Source: Chitinophaga sp. YR573
GTDB taxonomy: Bacteria; Bacteroidota; Bacteroidia; Chitinophagales; Chitinophagaceae
DNA length: 64,000 nucleotides
Reading direction: 5' to 3'
Assembly (NCBI RefSeq): GCF_900110995.1
Contig: NZ_FOJF01000001.1
Location: forward strand, 3,322,803 to 3,386,802
Shown here: in pieces, positions 63,738 through 64,000 of the stretch
How positions within the stretch are numbered: position 1 is the stretch's first letter
Layout: every line of letters starts with the position of its first letter
Made by a program: the position numbers and the translations under genes
The notes under the pieces: generated by a model
What the model was told of the DNA's origin: nothing
Seen by the model: the letters and a program-made list of their open reading frames with translations, nothing else
Databases searched by the model: none

Positions 63738-64000
63738 ATAAATGAGCTGGTAACTGTGGGATAAACGTCCATTGCTGCTCAATATGCTGGCAACAAAAGG
63801 TATTCACTCCGTTTGTAATAACGAGATAAGCGGTGGGTAATACCATATGATAACGGATGATCTGTTCAAGGACTGATTGTGTTAAGGCAACGTTCATTTC
63901 CTTACATTCAATAATCATCCAGGGTTTGGTATCCCTGTTATATACCACGATATCACAGCGTTTCTTTAATTCTCCCAGATGAATCTCTTTCTCTATTCCT
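63736..64000 (-). CDS. Type I restriction enzyme HsdR N-terminal-like domain, truncated by the window end
   Basis: Only the C-terminal 87 codons are in the window. The sequence RCDIVVYNRDTKPWMIIECK has the D...ECK arrangement of the PD-(D/E)XK fold; LTQSVLEQIIRYHMV and YLVITNGVNTFCCQ match the small HSDR_N proteins common in Bacteroidota. A nuclease-like function is implied, but no other restriction gene is visible. An internal GTG at 63946 is not the real start, since the frame continues to the window edge. Confidence 0.75.
   Translation of the reverse strand, partial: GIEKEIHLGELKKRCDIVVYNRDTKPWMIIECKEMNVALTQSVLEQIIRYHMVLPTAYLVITNGVNTFCCQHIEQQWTFIPQLPAHL

Noticed and set aside
1..64000. 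CRISPR array, rRNA, tRNA or prophage
   Set aside because: No regularly spaced direct repeats, no rRNA or cloverleaf-like segments noticed, and no phage structural genes among the recognised frames.

Overview
The window reads as chromosomal DNA of a Bacteroidota bacterium, most likely a Chitinophagaceae and probably Chitinophaga-like. This rests on a SusC/SusD pair, a FecA-type TonB receptor and a TonB protein, secreted GH20 and GH29 glycosidases, a Bacteroidota-type PEP carboxylase, LytTR and MarR regulators, moderate GC content, and promoters that match the Bacteroidota -33 TTTG / -7 TAnnTTTG pattern rather than -35/-10. Species assignment is inference. I saw no rRNA, tRNA, CRISPR array, prophage or intact transposase.

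Layout. 1-4.6 kb: end of galT, a TonB-dependent receptor (minus), a 700-base intergenic region holding a structured leader and a 30-codon ORF that ends in five cysteines, then a TonB energy transducer. 4.7-13.3 kb: ppc, then a complete urease operon ureABCEFGD with a predicted UreH/NicO-type metal permease. 13.4-17.1 kb: gnd-zwf-pgl, the whole oxidative pentose phosphate branch. 17.1-23.8 kb: a MITE-like 156-bp inverted-repeat element, an alpha-L-fucosidase, a 37-bp perfect hairpin, an FMN-dependent glutamate-synthase-like protein, a beta-N-acetylhexosaminidase and a cluster of REP-like palindromes. 23.8-30.5 kb: a universal stress protein, an mprF-virJ/acvB pair (predicted lysyl-phosphatidylglycerol synthesis and turnover), and three small orphan DNA-binding proteins separated by long AT-rich gaps. 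30.6-42.2 kb: SusC/SusD, an AraC/unknown/siderophore-interacting protein operon, an unusual sigma-region-2/TM/TPR fusion, MarR, uxuA, glycerate kinase and a Spy/CpxP-like protein. 42.4-49.4 kb: two amidohydrolase-fold genes, a PNPOx-like protein, tyrS and a TapB-like protein. 49.4-56.7 kb: a minus-strand sugar-nucleotide operon (DegT aminotransferase, ugd, UDP-xylose synthase, rfbB, rfbC, rfbD) diverging from waaA. 56.7-64 kb: a Pro-rich conserved protein, tdk, a GtrA-like protein, a biotin carboxylase, ccmB/ccmC/ccmD, glutamate dehydrogenase and the C-terminal part of an HsdR_N-like nuclease domain.

How it fits together. Most of the window is housekeeping and envelope metabolism: nitrogen (urease, glutamate dehydrogenase, a glutamate-synthase-like oxidoreductase), NADPH supply (gnd-zwf-pgl), cell-surface polysaccharide precursors (UDP-GlcA, UDP-Xyl, dTDP-Rha, Kdo transfer), membrane lipid charge (mprF-virJ) and polymer scavenging (SusCD, GH20, GH29). 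The least explained parts are the Cys-rich mini-ORF with its structured flanks, the sigma2-TM-TPR protein, the row of stripped-down regulators, and several non-coding inverted-repeat elements.
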